NCBI GenBank assembly: GCA_937915045.1
Contig: CALDNM010000007.1
Span: 1-23,391, forward strand
Source: an uncultured Clostridia bacterium
GTDB taxonomy: Bacteria > Bacillota > Clostridia > Peptostreptococcales > Anaerovoracaceae
Reading direction: 5' to 3'
Length of the DNA: 23,391 nucleotides
Shown here piece after piece: positions 1-7,011 of the stretch. The notes under the pieces were generated by a model. The model saw only the letters and a list, made by a program, of their open reading frames with translations, did not search any database and was not told the DNA's origin. The translations under genes were made by a program, and so were the position numbers. Position 1 is the stretch's first letter. Every line of letters begins with the position of its first letter.

Positions 1-80
1 GGTTGTATCAGAATACTTCTCAAAGTGTAACATATGTGTTGACAGTTAAGAGAAAAAACAAAATTCACAGAAATAACATA

Positions 81-109
81 TTGACACATATAATTTGCTT
101 TGATATAAT
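81..109 (+). promoter_or_regulatory. Upstream tandem promoter for carD
   Basis: A perfect -35 TTGACA (81-86) and a perfect -10 TATAAT (104-109) are separated by 17 bases, the ideal spacing for the housekeeping sigma factor. It lies upstream of a second promoter that also points to carD, and the surrounding 180 bases are very AT-rich. Transcription would start near 116. Function is inferred from the consensus match only. Confidence 0.85.
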
Positions 110-124
110 CAATTATTTACTTCC

Positions 125-154
125 TTGACACATATGCCGTACGTACAGTATAAT
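125..154 (+). promoter_or_regulatory. Downstream tandem promoter for carD
   Basis: TTGACA (125-130) and TATAAT (149-154) are separated by 18 bases. The expected start near 161 gives a leader of under 30 bases before the carD ATG. The -35 and the bases after it (TTGACACATAT) repeat exactly those of the upstream promoter 44 bases earlier, so the pair may share a regulator or come from a duplication. Confidence 0.85.
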
Positions 155-188
155 AATATCATCTATGAATATGTGAAAGGGAATATAT

Positions 189-662
189 ATGTACAAGATA
201 GGCGATAAGATCGTGTATCCTATGCACGGCGCGGGCATCGTCGAAAAGATCGAAACGAAAACGATACTCGACAAAAAAAGGGAATACTATATTCTTGATG
301 TCCCGGGGAACGACATGAAGATCATGATCCCTGTGGACCAGACGGAGACAATAGGAATAAGAGATGTCATAGACAAGAAAAAAGTAAATGGGATAGTGGA
401 TATGCTGAAAGCTCCATCCACAGAGATGCCGCAGAATTGGAACAGAAGATACCGGGCGAACATGGAAAAGCTCAAAACAGGGGAAATATCAGAGGTCACG
501 GAAGTTGTAAGGAATCTTACCAGGACAGAAAGAGAAAAACATCTTTCGACCGGAGAAAAGAAACTGCTTTCGAATGCGCGTCATATTCTTGTGAGCGAAC
601 TTATTCTGGCAGCTGATATATCAAGCGAGGATGCAGAGAAGATATTGGATGATTCCATATGA
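189..662 (+). CDS. carD: CarD family RNA polymerase-binding transcription factor
   Basis: This 157-residue protein matches the CarD/CdnL family, which binds the beta lobe of RNA polymerase and stabilises the open complex at promoters such as those of rRNA genes. The N-terminal RNA polymerase-interaction domain (about residues 1-55) begins with the typical YKIGDKIVYPMHGAG stretch. The helical C-terminal domain holds the conserved tryptophan W84 in NWNRRYRANMEKLKTG, the residue that wedges the upstream edge of the bubble in studied homologues. The ATG follows an AAAGGG-type ribosome binding site (176-181). It has two tandem promoters of its own and a hairpin after it, so it is probably largely monocistronic. 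Family assignment is firm; the promoter targets are inferred. Confidence 0.93.
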   Translation: MYKIGDKIVYPMHGAGIVEKIETKTILDKKREYYILDVPGNDMKIMIPVDQTETIGIRDVIDKKKVNGIVDMLKAPSTEMPQNWNRRYRANMEKLKTGEISEVTEVVRNLTRTEREKHLSTGEKKLLSNARHILVSELILAADISSEDAEKILDDSI

Positions 663-672
663 TAAAAATTAA

Positions 673-694
673 AAAGCACCCGAAAGGGTGCTTT
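673..694 (+). terminator. Hairpin terminator after carD
   Basis: A 9-bp perfect stem (AAAGCACCC at 673-681 with GGGTGCTTT at 686-694) closes on a GAAA tetraloop just after the carD stop. The T-run is only the three T's at the stem end, but an A-rich run precedes the stem. Termination of carD transcripts is likely, possibly incomplete, since no strong promoter is evident before the next gene. Confidence 0.7.
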
Positions 695-747
695 CTGCTA
701 CTTGAAAGAAGTATATAAAATATGTTATTGTATTTGTTTATAAGGAA

Positions 748-753
748 AGGAGG
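748..753 (+). promoter_or_regulatory. Ribosome binding site that fixes the start of the PIN/TRAM gene
   Basis: AGGAGG at 748-753 lies 8 bases before the ATG at 762. A GTG at 753 in the same frame overlaps this site and cannot be served by it, so the ATG at 762 is the start. Confidence 0.85.
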
Positions 754-761
754 TGAAAAAT

Positions 762-1877
762 ATGTTGAAAAAATTATTCAGAGTCGTTTTTACGCTTGTT
801 GGCGCAGGGCTGGGCTATGGTGTGTACATGCTGATAAAGTATCTGTTCAGGATAAGCAGATATTCGTCGATAGTGACACATATGACGCAATGGCAAAATA
901 TAGGCATTGCATTTTTATTCGTTCTTATTTTTGGTTTTATTTTTTTCAAGCTTACGCCGCTCGTCAACAAACAGAGCAAGAAAATGAGCAACAGCATCGA
1001 AACAGATCTCCAGTCTTTTTCGAGCAATGAGATCATAATGGGCATCATCGGACTCGTCATGGGCCTGATCATCGCGTTCCTGATCAGTCAGATATATAAC
1101 AGCATCAAGATACCTATAGTATCCATCGGACTCACGATAGTGACCTATCTTCTTCTTGGCTATCTCGGCGTGGTTATTTTCACAAAGAGAGGCAAAGATG
1201 TACTGCCCGCGCTTGTTGCTTCAAGAAAAACTGAAAAAACGAACACGAAAAAAGACAAGAAATCGAAAGAGAAAGACGCTTCTCCGAAGATACTGGACAC
1301 CAGTGTCATCATCGACGGACGTATAGCGGATATCATGAAGACGGGATTCCTCGAAGGCAGGATAATCATACCTGAATTCGTTCTTGTGGAACTCAGACAT
1401 ATAGCGGATTCTTCTGACAGTCTGAAAAGGAACCGCGGGCGCAGAGGCCTCGATATACTTAAGAGGATAGAAAACGAACACGGTATAGAGATATACAATT
1501 CGGATGGTGTCAAAGAACTGGAAGAAGTCCCGGAAGTCGATATCAAGCTTCTGAAACTCGCCCAGATGATAAACGGGAAAGTCGTCACGAACGATTTCAA
1601 CCTTAACAAAGTCGCCGGGATAAAAGGCGTCGAAGTACTCAATATAAATGAGCTGGCAAATACACTGAAACCGGTCGTGCTGCCGGGCGAAGATATGGAA
1701 CTTTTCCTCGTTAAAGAAGGAAAGGAACGTAACCAGGCAGTCGGTTATCTTGACGACGGCACTATGATCGTTGTCGAAGAAGGCAGAAAGTACATTGGCC
1801 GTACGATCAGTCTCACGGTGACGAGCGTTCTCCAGACGTCAGCCGGAAGGATGATATTTGGGAAACCAGCCAGGTAG
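762..1877 (+). CDS. Membrane-anchored PIN/TRAM domain protein, YacL-like
   Basis: This 371-residue protein has four predicted N-terminal membrane segments (about residues 7-27, 47-63, 92-110, 119-140), a Lys-rich linker (about 157-174), a PIN nuclease-like domain (about 177-300) and a C-terminal TRAM RNA-binding domain (about 312-369). The PIN acidic residues D179 (in ILDTSVIIDGR), E210, D260 and D278 (in TNDFN) are present, so metal-dependent RNA cleavage is plausible, but the substrate of this family is not established. The order carD - PIN/TRAM - ispD - ispF is a common Bacillota arrangement and supports the assignment to the YacL group. The gene ends 5 bases before ispDF, so the two are probably cotranscribed. 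A promoter in the short gap after the carD hairpin is not obvious. Confidence 0.88.
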   Translation: MLKKLFRVVFTLVGAGLGYGVYMLIKYLFRISRYSSIVTHMTQWQNIGIAFLFVLIFGFIFFKLTPLVNKQSKKMSNSIETDLQSFSSNEIIMGIIGLVMGLIIAFLISQIYNSIKIPIVSIGLTIVTYLLLGYLGVVIFTKRGKDVLPALVASRKTEKTNTKKDKKSKEKDASPKILDTSVIIDGRIADIMKTGFLEGRIIIPEFVLVELRHIADSSDSLKRNRGRRGLDILKRIENEHGIEIYNSDGVKELEEVPEVDIKLLKLAQMINGKVVTNDFNLNKVAGIKGVEVLNINELANTLKPVVLPGEDMELFLVKEGKERNQAVGYLDDGTMIVVEEGRKYIGRTISLTVTSVLQTSAGRMIFGKPAR

Positions 1878-1882
1878 ATCTA

Positions 1883-3016
1883 ATGAAAGATAATAAAAAA
1901 ACAGGAGTTATAATCGCCGCCGCAGGCGCCGGAAGGCGCATGGGCGGCGATATACCGAAACAATTTCTCAAAACAGGAGGCATCCCTGTCATCGTAAAGA
2001 CAGTGAATGTCTTCGCGGCCTGTCCGTTCATAGATGACATCATAGTTGTCGCTGCGGAGGGCTATATTGACGTTACTAAAAAAATGATCGAGGGCTGCGG
2101 CAGCGAGGCAGAAGTGATCGAAGGCGGGGATTCACGTCAGGGCTCGGTATTCAACGCCGTGGAGTATATAAAGAAGAACAGACCTGACTGGGACATCGTC
2201 CTTATTCACGATGCTGCCAGGCCGTTTGTGACGCGTGATATAATAGAAAAATGCGTCGAAGGCGCAAAGCGGGAAGGCGCGTCAGTCGCTGTCGTTCCCG
2301 TCAAAGATACTATAAGGGAGAAGGACAGGACACTTGATCGAAGCGGACTTTACGCGGTACAGACACCGCAGGGATTCGCGAGAGACCTTATTATTTCTGC
2401 CCACGAAAAAGCGAGAGAAGACGGATTCGCCGGTACAGACGATATTTCGCTTGTCGAAAGGATCGGGGGGAGAGCCGCTATGACTGAAGGGAGTTACAGC
2501 AACATAAAGATAACTACGCCGGAGGACCTTCCGCCTGAGACAAGAGCAGGGACCGGATACGATGTGCATCAGCTGGCCCCGGGAAGAGATCTTGTGCTTG
2601 GTGGTGTGGATATACCATATGAGAAAGGGCTGCTCGGGCATTCAGACGCGGACGTGCTGTTGCACGCGGTCATGGACGCGCTTCTTGGAGCCGCGGCTCT
2701 AGGAGATATAGGCAGGCATTTTCCGGATTCTGATGAAAAATACCGCGGGATATCGAGCATGAAACTTCTCAAAGAGACGGGAAAGCTCATATCGAAAGAA
2801 GGGTATACAGTCGGTAACATTGATGTTACACTGGTTGCGCAGGAACCGAAGGTATCTGTTTATATAGAAAAGATGCGTGAAAATATATCGGCGTGTCTGG
2901 GTATCGATAGTGCTCTGGTGAACGTCAAGGCGACGACGACCGAAGGGCTCGGATATACAGGCCGCGGCGAGGGCATGGCGGCACAGGCAGTCTGCATATT
3001 ACATTATTATAGATAA
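1883..3016 (+). CDS. ispDF: Bifunctional IspD/IspF (MEP pathway fusion enzyme)
   Basis: One 377-residue chain joins two enzymes of non-mevalonate isoprenoid synthesis. Residues about 5-215 are IspD, which makes CDP-methylerythritol from MEP and CTP; the glycine-rich IIAAAGAGRRMGG loop followed by PKQF (residues 26-29) and the HDAARPFV segment are visible. Residues about 221-377 are IspF, which cyclises CDP-ME 2-phosphate to MEcPP; metal ligands D227 and H229 (GYDVHQL) and H261 (DVLLHAVMDA) and the C-terminal TTTEGLGYTGRGEG segment are present. IspE, the intervening step, is not in this window. The linker is only a few residues, with no stop or frameshift. The ATG lies 5 bases after the previous stop with a weak ribosome binding site, which suggests translational coupling. 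The fusion is well known in proteobacteria and rarer in Bacillota. Confidence 0.95.
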   Translation: MKDNKKTGVIIAAAGAGRRMGGDIPKQFLKTGGIPVIVKTVNVFAACPFIDDIIVVAAEGYIDVTKKMIEGCGSEAEVIEGGDSRQGSVFNAVEYIKKNRPDWDIVLIHDAARPFVTRDIIEKCVEGAKREGASVAVVPVKDTIREKDRTLDRSGLYAVQTPQGFARDLIISAHEKAREDGFAGTDDISLVERIGGRAAMTEGSYSNIKITTPEDLPPETRAGTGYDVHQLAPGRDLVLGGVDIPYEKGLLGHSDADVLLHAVMDALLGAAALGDIGRHFPDSDEKYRGISSMKLLKETGKLISKEGYTVGNIDVTLVAQEPKVSVYIEKMRENISACLGIDSALVNVKATTTEGLGYTGRGEGMAAQAVCILHYYR

Positions 3017-3038
3017 GTTGAAAGGTTAGGAGACAAAA

Positions 3039-4787
3039 ATGAGACTTAGCAAGCTTCACATGAGAACATTGAAGGAAGTACCGAACGACGCGGTCGTACC
3101 GAGTCACATCCTGCTTGTCCGCGCGGACATGGTCCGTCAGGGGGCGTCAGGGATATATCAGTACATGAATCTTGGATACAGAACGCTCAGGAAGATCGAG
3201 CAGATCGTGCGCGAAGAGATGGACGCCATCGGAGCACAGGAGATACATACATCGGCAGTACAGCCTGCTGAGCTCTGGCAGGAATCCGGAAGATGGGAAG
3301 ATTACGGACCTGAACTCTGGAGAATAAAGGACAGGAATGCCCGTGACTTCTGCCTCGGGCCGACTCATGAAGAAGTATTCACTGACCTTGTAAGGAGCGA
3401 CACGAACTCATACCGTCAGCTGCCGTTTTCTCTCTATCAGATACAGACGAAATACAGAGATGAAGCGAGACCAAGGTTCGGACTCATGAGAAGCAGAGAA
3501 TTCGTGATGAAGGACGCGTATTCATTCGACGCGGATGCTGAAGGACTCGATAAAAACTATAAAGAAATGTACGGCGCTTATGAAAAGATATTCACGAGAT
3601 GCGGACTCGAATGCAGGCCGGTAGAGGCGGATACAGGCGCTATAGGCGGCAGTAATTCACACGAATTTACGGCTTTGTCAGAGGTCGGCGAAAGCGATAT
3701 AGCTTTCTGCCCGTCGTGCGACTACGCGGCGACTGATGAGAGAGCGGAGTGTGTCGATGATCCGGCTTCGAACGAGGAGATGAAGGAACTTGAGAAAGTG
3801 GCGACACCTGGGACGAAGACGATAGAAGCGGTAGCTGAGTATCTGGGACTTGATAAGACACAGACGATAAAGGCGCTGCTCTTCGAAACATACGACAATG
3901 AGATGAAAGTGAACGGATATGCAGCGGCATTCGTGAGAGGCGACCATGATGTGAATATGATAAAACTGGTCAACGCGCTCGGCATACCTGAGTACGCTAT
4001 CGCTTTCGCTGATGAAGAAAAGATGTCGGCGGCATGCGGATGCGTAGGCGGATTCACCGGACCTATGAAGCTTCATGACTGTACGATAGTCATCGACAGC
4101 GAGCTTCCGGGGATGAAGAACCTCTGCGCGGGAGCGTGCGAGGAAGGTTTCCATTATATAAACATGAATTACGGCAGGGACTATAAGGGTGACATCGTCA
4201 CGGATATCAAGATGCTGAAAGCCGGAGACAAATGTCCGAAATGCGGTCAGCCTGTCGAGCATACACGCGGCATCGAGGTCGGACAGGTGTTCAAACTCGG
4301 AACAAAATACAGCGAAGCTATGGGAGCTCTGTATAAGGATGAGCAGCAGAAAGAACATCCGATATGGATGGGATGCTACGGAGTCGGAGTCAGCAGGACA
4401 ATGGCGGCCGTCGTAGAGCAGCATCACGACGAGCATGGCATCATCTGGCCTGTAGCGGTAGCTCCGTACCACGCGATCGTGACAGTCATAAAACCGAACG
4501 ACGAGAAGCAGTCGGAGCTCGGAGAAAAGATATATAAAGAACTGCAGGACGCGGGAGTGGAGACGCTCATCGATGACAGAAAAGAAAGGCCGGGAGTGAA
4601 GTTCAACGATGCGGAACTCCTCGGTATACCGGTCGCGATAACGGTCGGAAGGGACGCGGCTGACGGGATGGTGGAGTATAAACTTCGCCGCGACGATGAT
4701 AAAGAAAGCATTACTGCTGAAGAGGCAGTGAAAAGAACAATAGAGATTATAAACGCAGAGAAAGACGGCAGACAGAATATAAAGTGA
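3039..4787 (+). CDS. proS: Prolyl-tRNA synthetase, bacterial type with editing insert
   Basis: This 582-residue class II synthetase charges tRNA-Pro. Visible parts are the class II motifs (FCLGPTHEE at 104-112; YRDEARPRFGLMRSREF at 139-155; GCYGVGVSRTMAA at 445-457), an editing/insertion domain (about 225-400) with the TIKALLF lysine K278 and GDHDVN, and a C-terminal anticodon-binding domain (about 475-575). Two CxxC pairs (C224/C227 and C399/C402) flank the insert, a possible zinc site of the kind seen in clostridial homologues. Length matches the long bacterial form (E. coli about 572). The ATG has AGGAG at 3028-3032. It follows ispDF by 22 bases, and no T-box leader is visible before it, so its expression seems to depend on the upstream operon. 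Confidence 0.97.
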   Translation: MRLSKLHMRTLKEVPNDAVVPSHILLVRADMVRQGASGIYQYMNLGYRTLRKIEQIVREEMDAIGAQEIHTSAVQPAELWQESGRWEDYGPELWRIKDRNARDFCLGPTHEEVFTDLVRSDTNSYRQLPFSLYQIQTKYRDEARPRFGLMRSREFVMKDAYSFDADAEGLDKNYKEMYGAYEKIFTRCGLECRPVEADTGAIGGSNSHEFTALSEVGESDIAFCPSCDYAATDERAECVDDPASNEEMKELEKVATPGTKTIEAVAEYLGLDKTQTIKALLFETYDNEMKVNGYAAAFVRGDHDVNMIKLVNALGIPEYAIAFADEEKMSAACGCVGGFTGPMKLHDCTIVIDSELPGMKNLCAGACEEGFHYINMNYGRDYKGDIVTDIKMLKAGDKCPKCGQPVEHTRGIEVGQVFKLGTKYSEAMGALYKDEQQKEHPIWMGCYGVGVSRTMAAVVEQHHDEHGIIWPVAVAPYHAIVTVIKPNDEKQSELGEKIYKELQDAGVETLIDDRKERPGVKFNDAELLGIPVAITVGRDAADGMVEYKLRRDDDKESITAEEAVKRTIEIINAEKDGRQNIK

Positions 4788-4805
4788 TCGAAACGGGGAC
4801 GAGAG

Positions 4806-5465
4806 ATGGAACTGGAGAATAATAAAATAACATTCAGAGATCTTGCCCAGCTGTTTTGGATATTCTTTAAGCTTGGACTGTTCACGATCGGCGGCGGCAT
4901 GGCGATGATACCGCTGGTACAGGATATGATGGTCACGAAATATCATTGGTTCGACGATGAAGAAGTGATAGACGCGATAGCGGTATGTCAGGCTCTTCCC
5001 GGAGTCATCGCCATAAATATGGCGACGTTCATCGGGAACAAAAAGCAGAGACTCCCGGGAGCTGTCGTCGCGACTTTTGGAGTCGTGCTGCCTTCGTTCA
5101 TCATAATCTCGCTGATAGTATTTTTGCTTGACGCGCTGCCGGACAATCATTATGTGGAGGGCGTTTTCACGGCTATAAAGGCGTGCGCCGCCGGACTGAT
5201 AGCGGTAGCGGCATGGCGTATAGCAACAAAGACAGTCAAGGACTGGTATACCGCGGCGATAGCTGTGATAGTATTCGCCGGGATCACATTCCTGAGCGTG
5301 AACGCGGTGTTCGGAGTGCTCTTCGGAGCGGTATGCGGACTCGGCGCGATGGCGTATCACAACCAGAAACAGAAAAAACTCGAAAAAGAATGCTCATGGT
5401 CTTACAATAACAGAGACCGTAAAAATGAAGATGGCTCTTCCGGAAAGGGAGGCGGTCCGCGATGA
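4806..5465 (+). CDS. Half-size chromate transporter (CHR domain), first of pair
   Basis: This 219-residue membrane protein carries one CHR domain. Family signatures are FTIGGGMAMIPLVQ (residues 26-39) and CQALPGVIAINMATFIG (61-77), followed by hydrophobic segments to about residue 184. Half-size CHR proteins are usually encoded in tandem and work as a heteromeric pair (the ywrA/ywrB arrangement in Bacillus). Chromate efflux is the tested role in some members, but the natural substrate is often unknown. The C-terminus is a hydrophilic 35-residue tail ending in SSGKGGGPR; the DNA coding for those glycines also supplies the ribosome binding site of the next gene. Its stop overlaps the next start (ATGA). 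I checked for a frameshift in the tail and found no continuation in another frame. Confidence 0.9.
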   Translation: MELENNKITFRDLAQLFWIFFKLGLFTIGGGMAMIPLVQDMMVTKYHWFDDEEVIDAIAVCQALPGVIAINMATFIGNKKQRLPGAVVATFGVVLPSFIIISLIVFLLDALPDNHYVEGVFTAIKACAAGLIAVAAWRIATKTVKDWYTAAIAVIVFAGITFLSVNAVFGVLFGAVCGLGAMAYHNQKQKKLEKECSWSYNNRDRKNEDGSSGKGGGPR

Positions 5466-6007
5466 TCATAAAACTAGCGCAGCTTTTTGTGACTTTCGCT
5501 AAGATCGGACTTTTCGGATTCGGAGGAGGACTGGCGATATTGCCGCTCATATATCAGGGCATCCAGAGCTTCGATATGATGACGGCGTCGGAATTCGCTA
5601 AGATCGTAGCGATATCGCAGGCGACGCCGGGACCGATAGCGGTCAACGCGGCGACATATGTAGGACTGAAATTCGCGGGATTCGCGGGTGCTGTCACAGC
5701 GACAGTAGGAGTGGCTGTACCGTCCTTCATACTTGTATTGATAACGATGAAATTCCTTGATAAGTACAAGGAAAGCAAAGGGCTTGAAGCGGTGTTTACC
5801 GGTATAAGACCGGCGACAGCAGGGCTCATAGCTTCAGCATTCGTATTTGTGGCTGAGACAGCGCTCTTTGCGGAAAATACATTCTCTCCGCAGCTTATAC
5901 CGATACTGATATTCGCGGGAACGGTGATAGCGGCGGGCAAGTTCAAAGTCAGTCCGATAAAGCTCATTATAATAACAGGCGTACTGGGGGCGTTCATATG
6001 TGGATAG
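5462..6007 (+). CDS. Half-size chromate transporter (CHR domain), second of pair
   Basis: This 181-residue CHR-domain membrane protein has FGFGGGLAILPLI (residues 18-30) and SQATPGPIAVNAATYVG (52-68), the same two signatures as its neighbour, then hydrophobic segments up to the last residue. The ATG overlaps the stop of the first CHR gene by four bases (ATGA) and is preceded by AAGGGAGG at 5445-5452, so the two are translationally coupled, as expected for subunits made in equal amounts. The protein ends abruptly in a hydrophobic stretch because its last ten bases are shared with the NUDIX gene. Substrate specificity cannot be read from the sequence. Confidence 0.9.
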   Translation: MIIKLAQLFVTFAKIGLFGFGGGLAILPLIYQGIQSFDMMTASEFAKIVAISQATPGPIAVNAATYVGLKFAGFAGAVTATVGVAVPSFILVLITMKFLDKYKESKGLEAVFTGIRPATAGLIASAFVFVAETALFAENTFSPQLIPILIFAGTVIAAGKFKVSPIKLIIITGVLGAFICG

Positions 6008-6450
6008 GCGGAGTAAGAGCAGTTATAACCGATGACAGGGGACGTGTGCTGATGGTGAGTCAGCATCATGAAGGCCGCGATCTGTGGATGGTGCCGGGAG
6101 GCGCTGTCGAAGATGGAGAGACATCCGCAGACGCTGTCAAAAGAGAAGTCAGAGAAGAGACGGGCCTCGATGTGGCAGTTGAGAAACTCATATGGCACGT
6201 CGAGCAGGTAAATGAAGAAAAAGGGCAGAGGTTCGTAGATTTTTTTCTGTGCCGCTCGGATGGAGGAAAGCCGGAACTGGGAAATGACCCGGAGTTCGAC
6301 AACGAGCATCAGGTGCTGCGTGAACTCTGCTACAAGACAAGGGAAGAGCTTCAGGAGCTAGAAGTATATCCTTCATATTTGAAGGATGAATTATGGAAGA
6401 TCCTGGCCGAAGATTATTCCGGCTATGATGCATATAAAATAAGAAAGTAA
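5998..6450 (+). CDS. NUDIX hydrolase
   Basis: This 150-residue protein has a complete NUDIX box from G35 to L57 (G-x5-E41-x7-REVREETGL), the metal- and pyrophosphate-binding motif of enzymes that hydrolyse nucleoside diphosphates linked to another group. The substrate cannot be predicted; mutator-like dNTP cleanup or a nucleotide-sugar substrate are both possible. The ATG lies inside the end of the second CHR gene with a 10-base overlap, and GGGGG at 5985-5990 is a plausible ribosome binding site, so it is very likely translated from the same message. A functional tie to the transporter pair is not established. A cyclophilin gene follows after 30 bases. Confidence 0.92.
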   Translation: MWIGGVRAVITDDRGRVLMVSQHHEGRDLWMVPGGAVEDGETSADAVKREVREETGLDVAVEKLIWHVEQVNEEKGQRFVDFFLCRSDGGKPELGNDPEFDNEHQVLRELCYKTREELQELEVYPSYLKDELWKILAEDYSGYDAYKIRK

Positions 6451-6480
6451 CTAACTCATACCGAAAAATGGAGGTAAATC

Positions 6481-6966
6481 ATGAAAAAATTCACTATAGA
6501 AATGGAAAACGGAGATGTCATGAAGGGCGAGCTCTATGAAGACAAAGCTCCTAAGACAGTAGAAAATTTCGAAAAACTGGCGAATTCAGGATTCTATGAC
6601 GGACTCATATTCCACAGAGTCATCCCGGGGTTCATGATCCAGGGAGGAGATCCGGACGGAAACGGGACAGGAGGTCCTGGCTGGACGATCGAAGGAGAGT
6701 TCGCGGCAAACGGATTCGATAACGATATAAAGCATACCAAGGGAGTCCTGTCTATGGCGAGGACTATGGCGCCGAATTCTGCAGGATCGCAGTTCTTCAT
6801 TATGGTCGATGACGCTCCGCATCTCGATGGACAGTATGCCGCTTTTGGCAAGGTCACTGAGGGTGTCGAAGCCGCGGATACGATAGTATCAGCGGATCGT
6901 GACAGAAGCGATAAGCCTACTACGCCGCAGGTGATGAAGAAAGTAGTTGTATTCGAAGAAGACTAG
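6481..6966 (+). CDS. Peptidyl-prolyl cis-trans isomerase, cyclophilin type
   Basis: This 161-residue single-domain cyclophilin speeds rotation of X-Pro bonds and assists protein folding. The active-site segments FHRVIPGFMIQGGD (catalytic Arg in FHR), the MART...NSAGSQFFI segment and HLDGQYAAFGKV are all present. There is no signal peptide, so it should be cytoplasmic. The ribosome binding site TGGAGGT (6468-6474) is strong. The protein resembles the short bacterial PpiB type in length. It sits 30 bases after the NUDIX gene and 45 bases before the acyl-CoA synthetase gene, with no convincing promoter in between. Confidence 0.95.
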   Translation: MKKFTIEMENGDVMKGELYEDKAPKTVENFEKLANSGFYDGLIFHRVIPGFMIQGGDPDGNGTGGPGWTIEGEFAANGFDNDIKHTKGVLSMARTMAPNSAGSQFFIMVDDAPHLDGQYAAFGKVTEGVEAADTIVSADRDRSDKPTTPQVMKKVVVFEED

Positions 6967-7011
6967 AGGTCAGCTCTATTCAAAAGAACAGGATATTGGA
7001 AAAGAAAAGAC

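Noticed and set aside
39..67. A third carD promoter at TTGACA 39-44
   Set aside because: No acceptable -10 hexamer occurs at 16-18 bases from it.
753..761. GTG start for the PIN/TRAM gene
   Set aside because: The GTG overlaps the AGGAGG ribosome binding site; the ATG at 762 has ideal spacing.
3678..5360. A 560-codon open frame on the minus strand opposite proS and the first CHR gene
   Set aside because: It lies entirely opposite two clear conserved genes, its translation is rich in His, Arg, Tyr and Ser without family motifs, and it is best explained by codon bias of the true strand.
5370..5465. Frameshift in the tail of the first CHR gene
   Set aside because: The odd hydrophilic tail has no better continuation in either other frame, and the ATGA overlap with the next gene is a normal arrangement.
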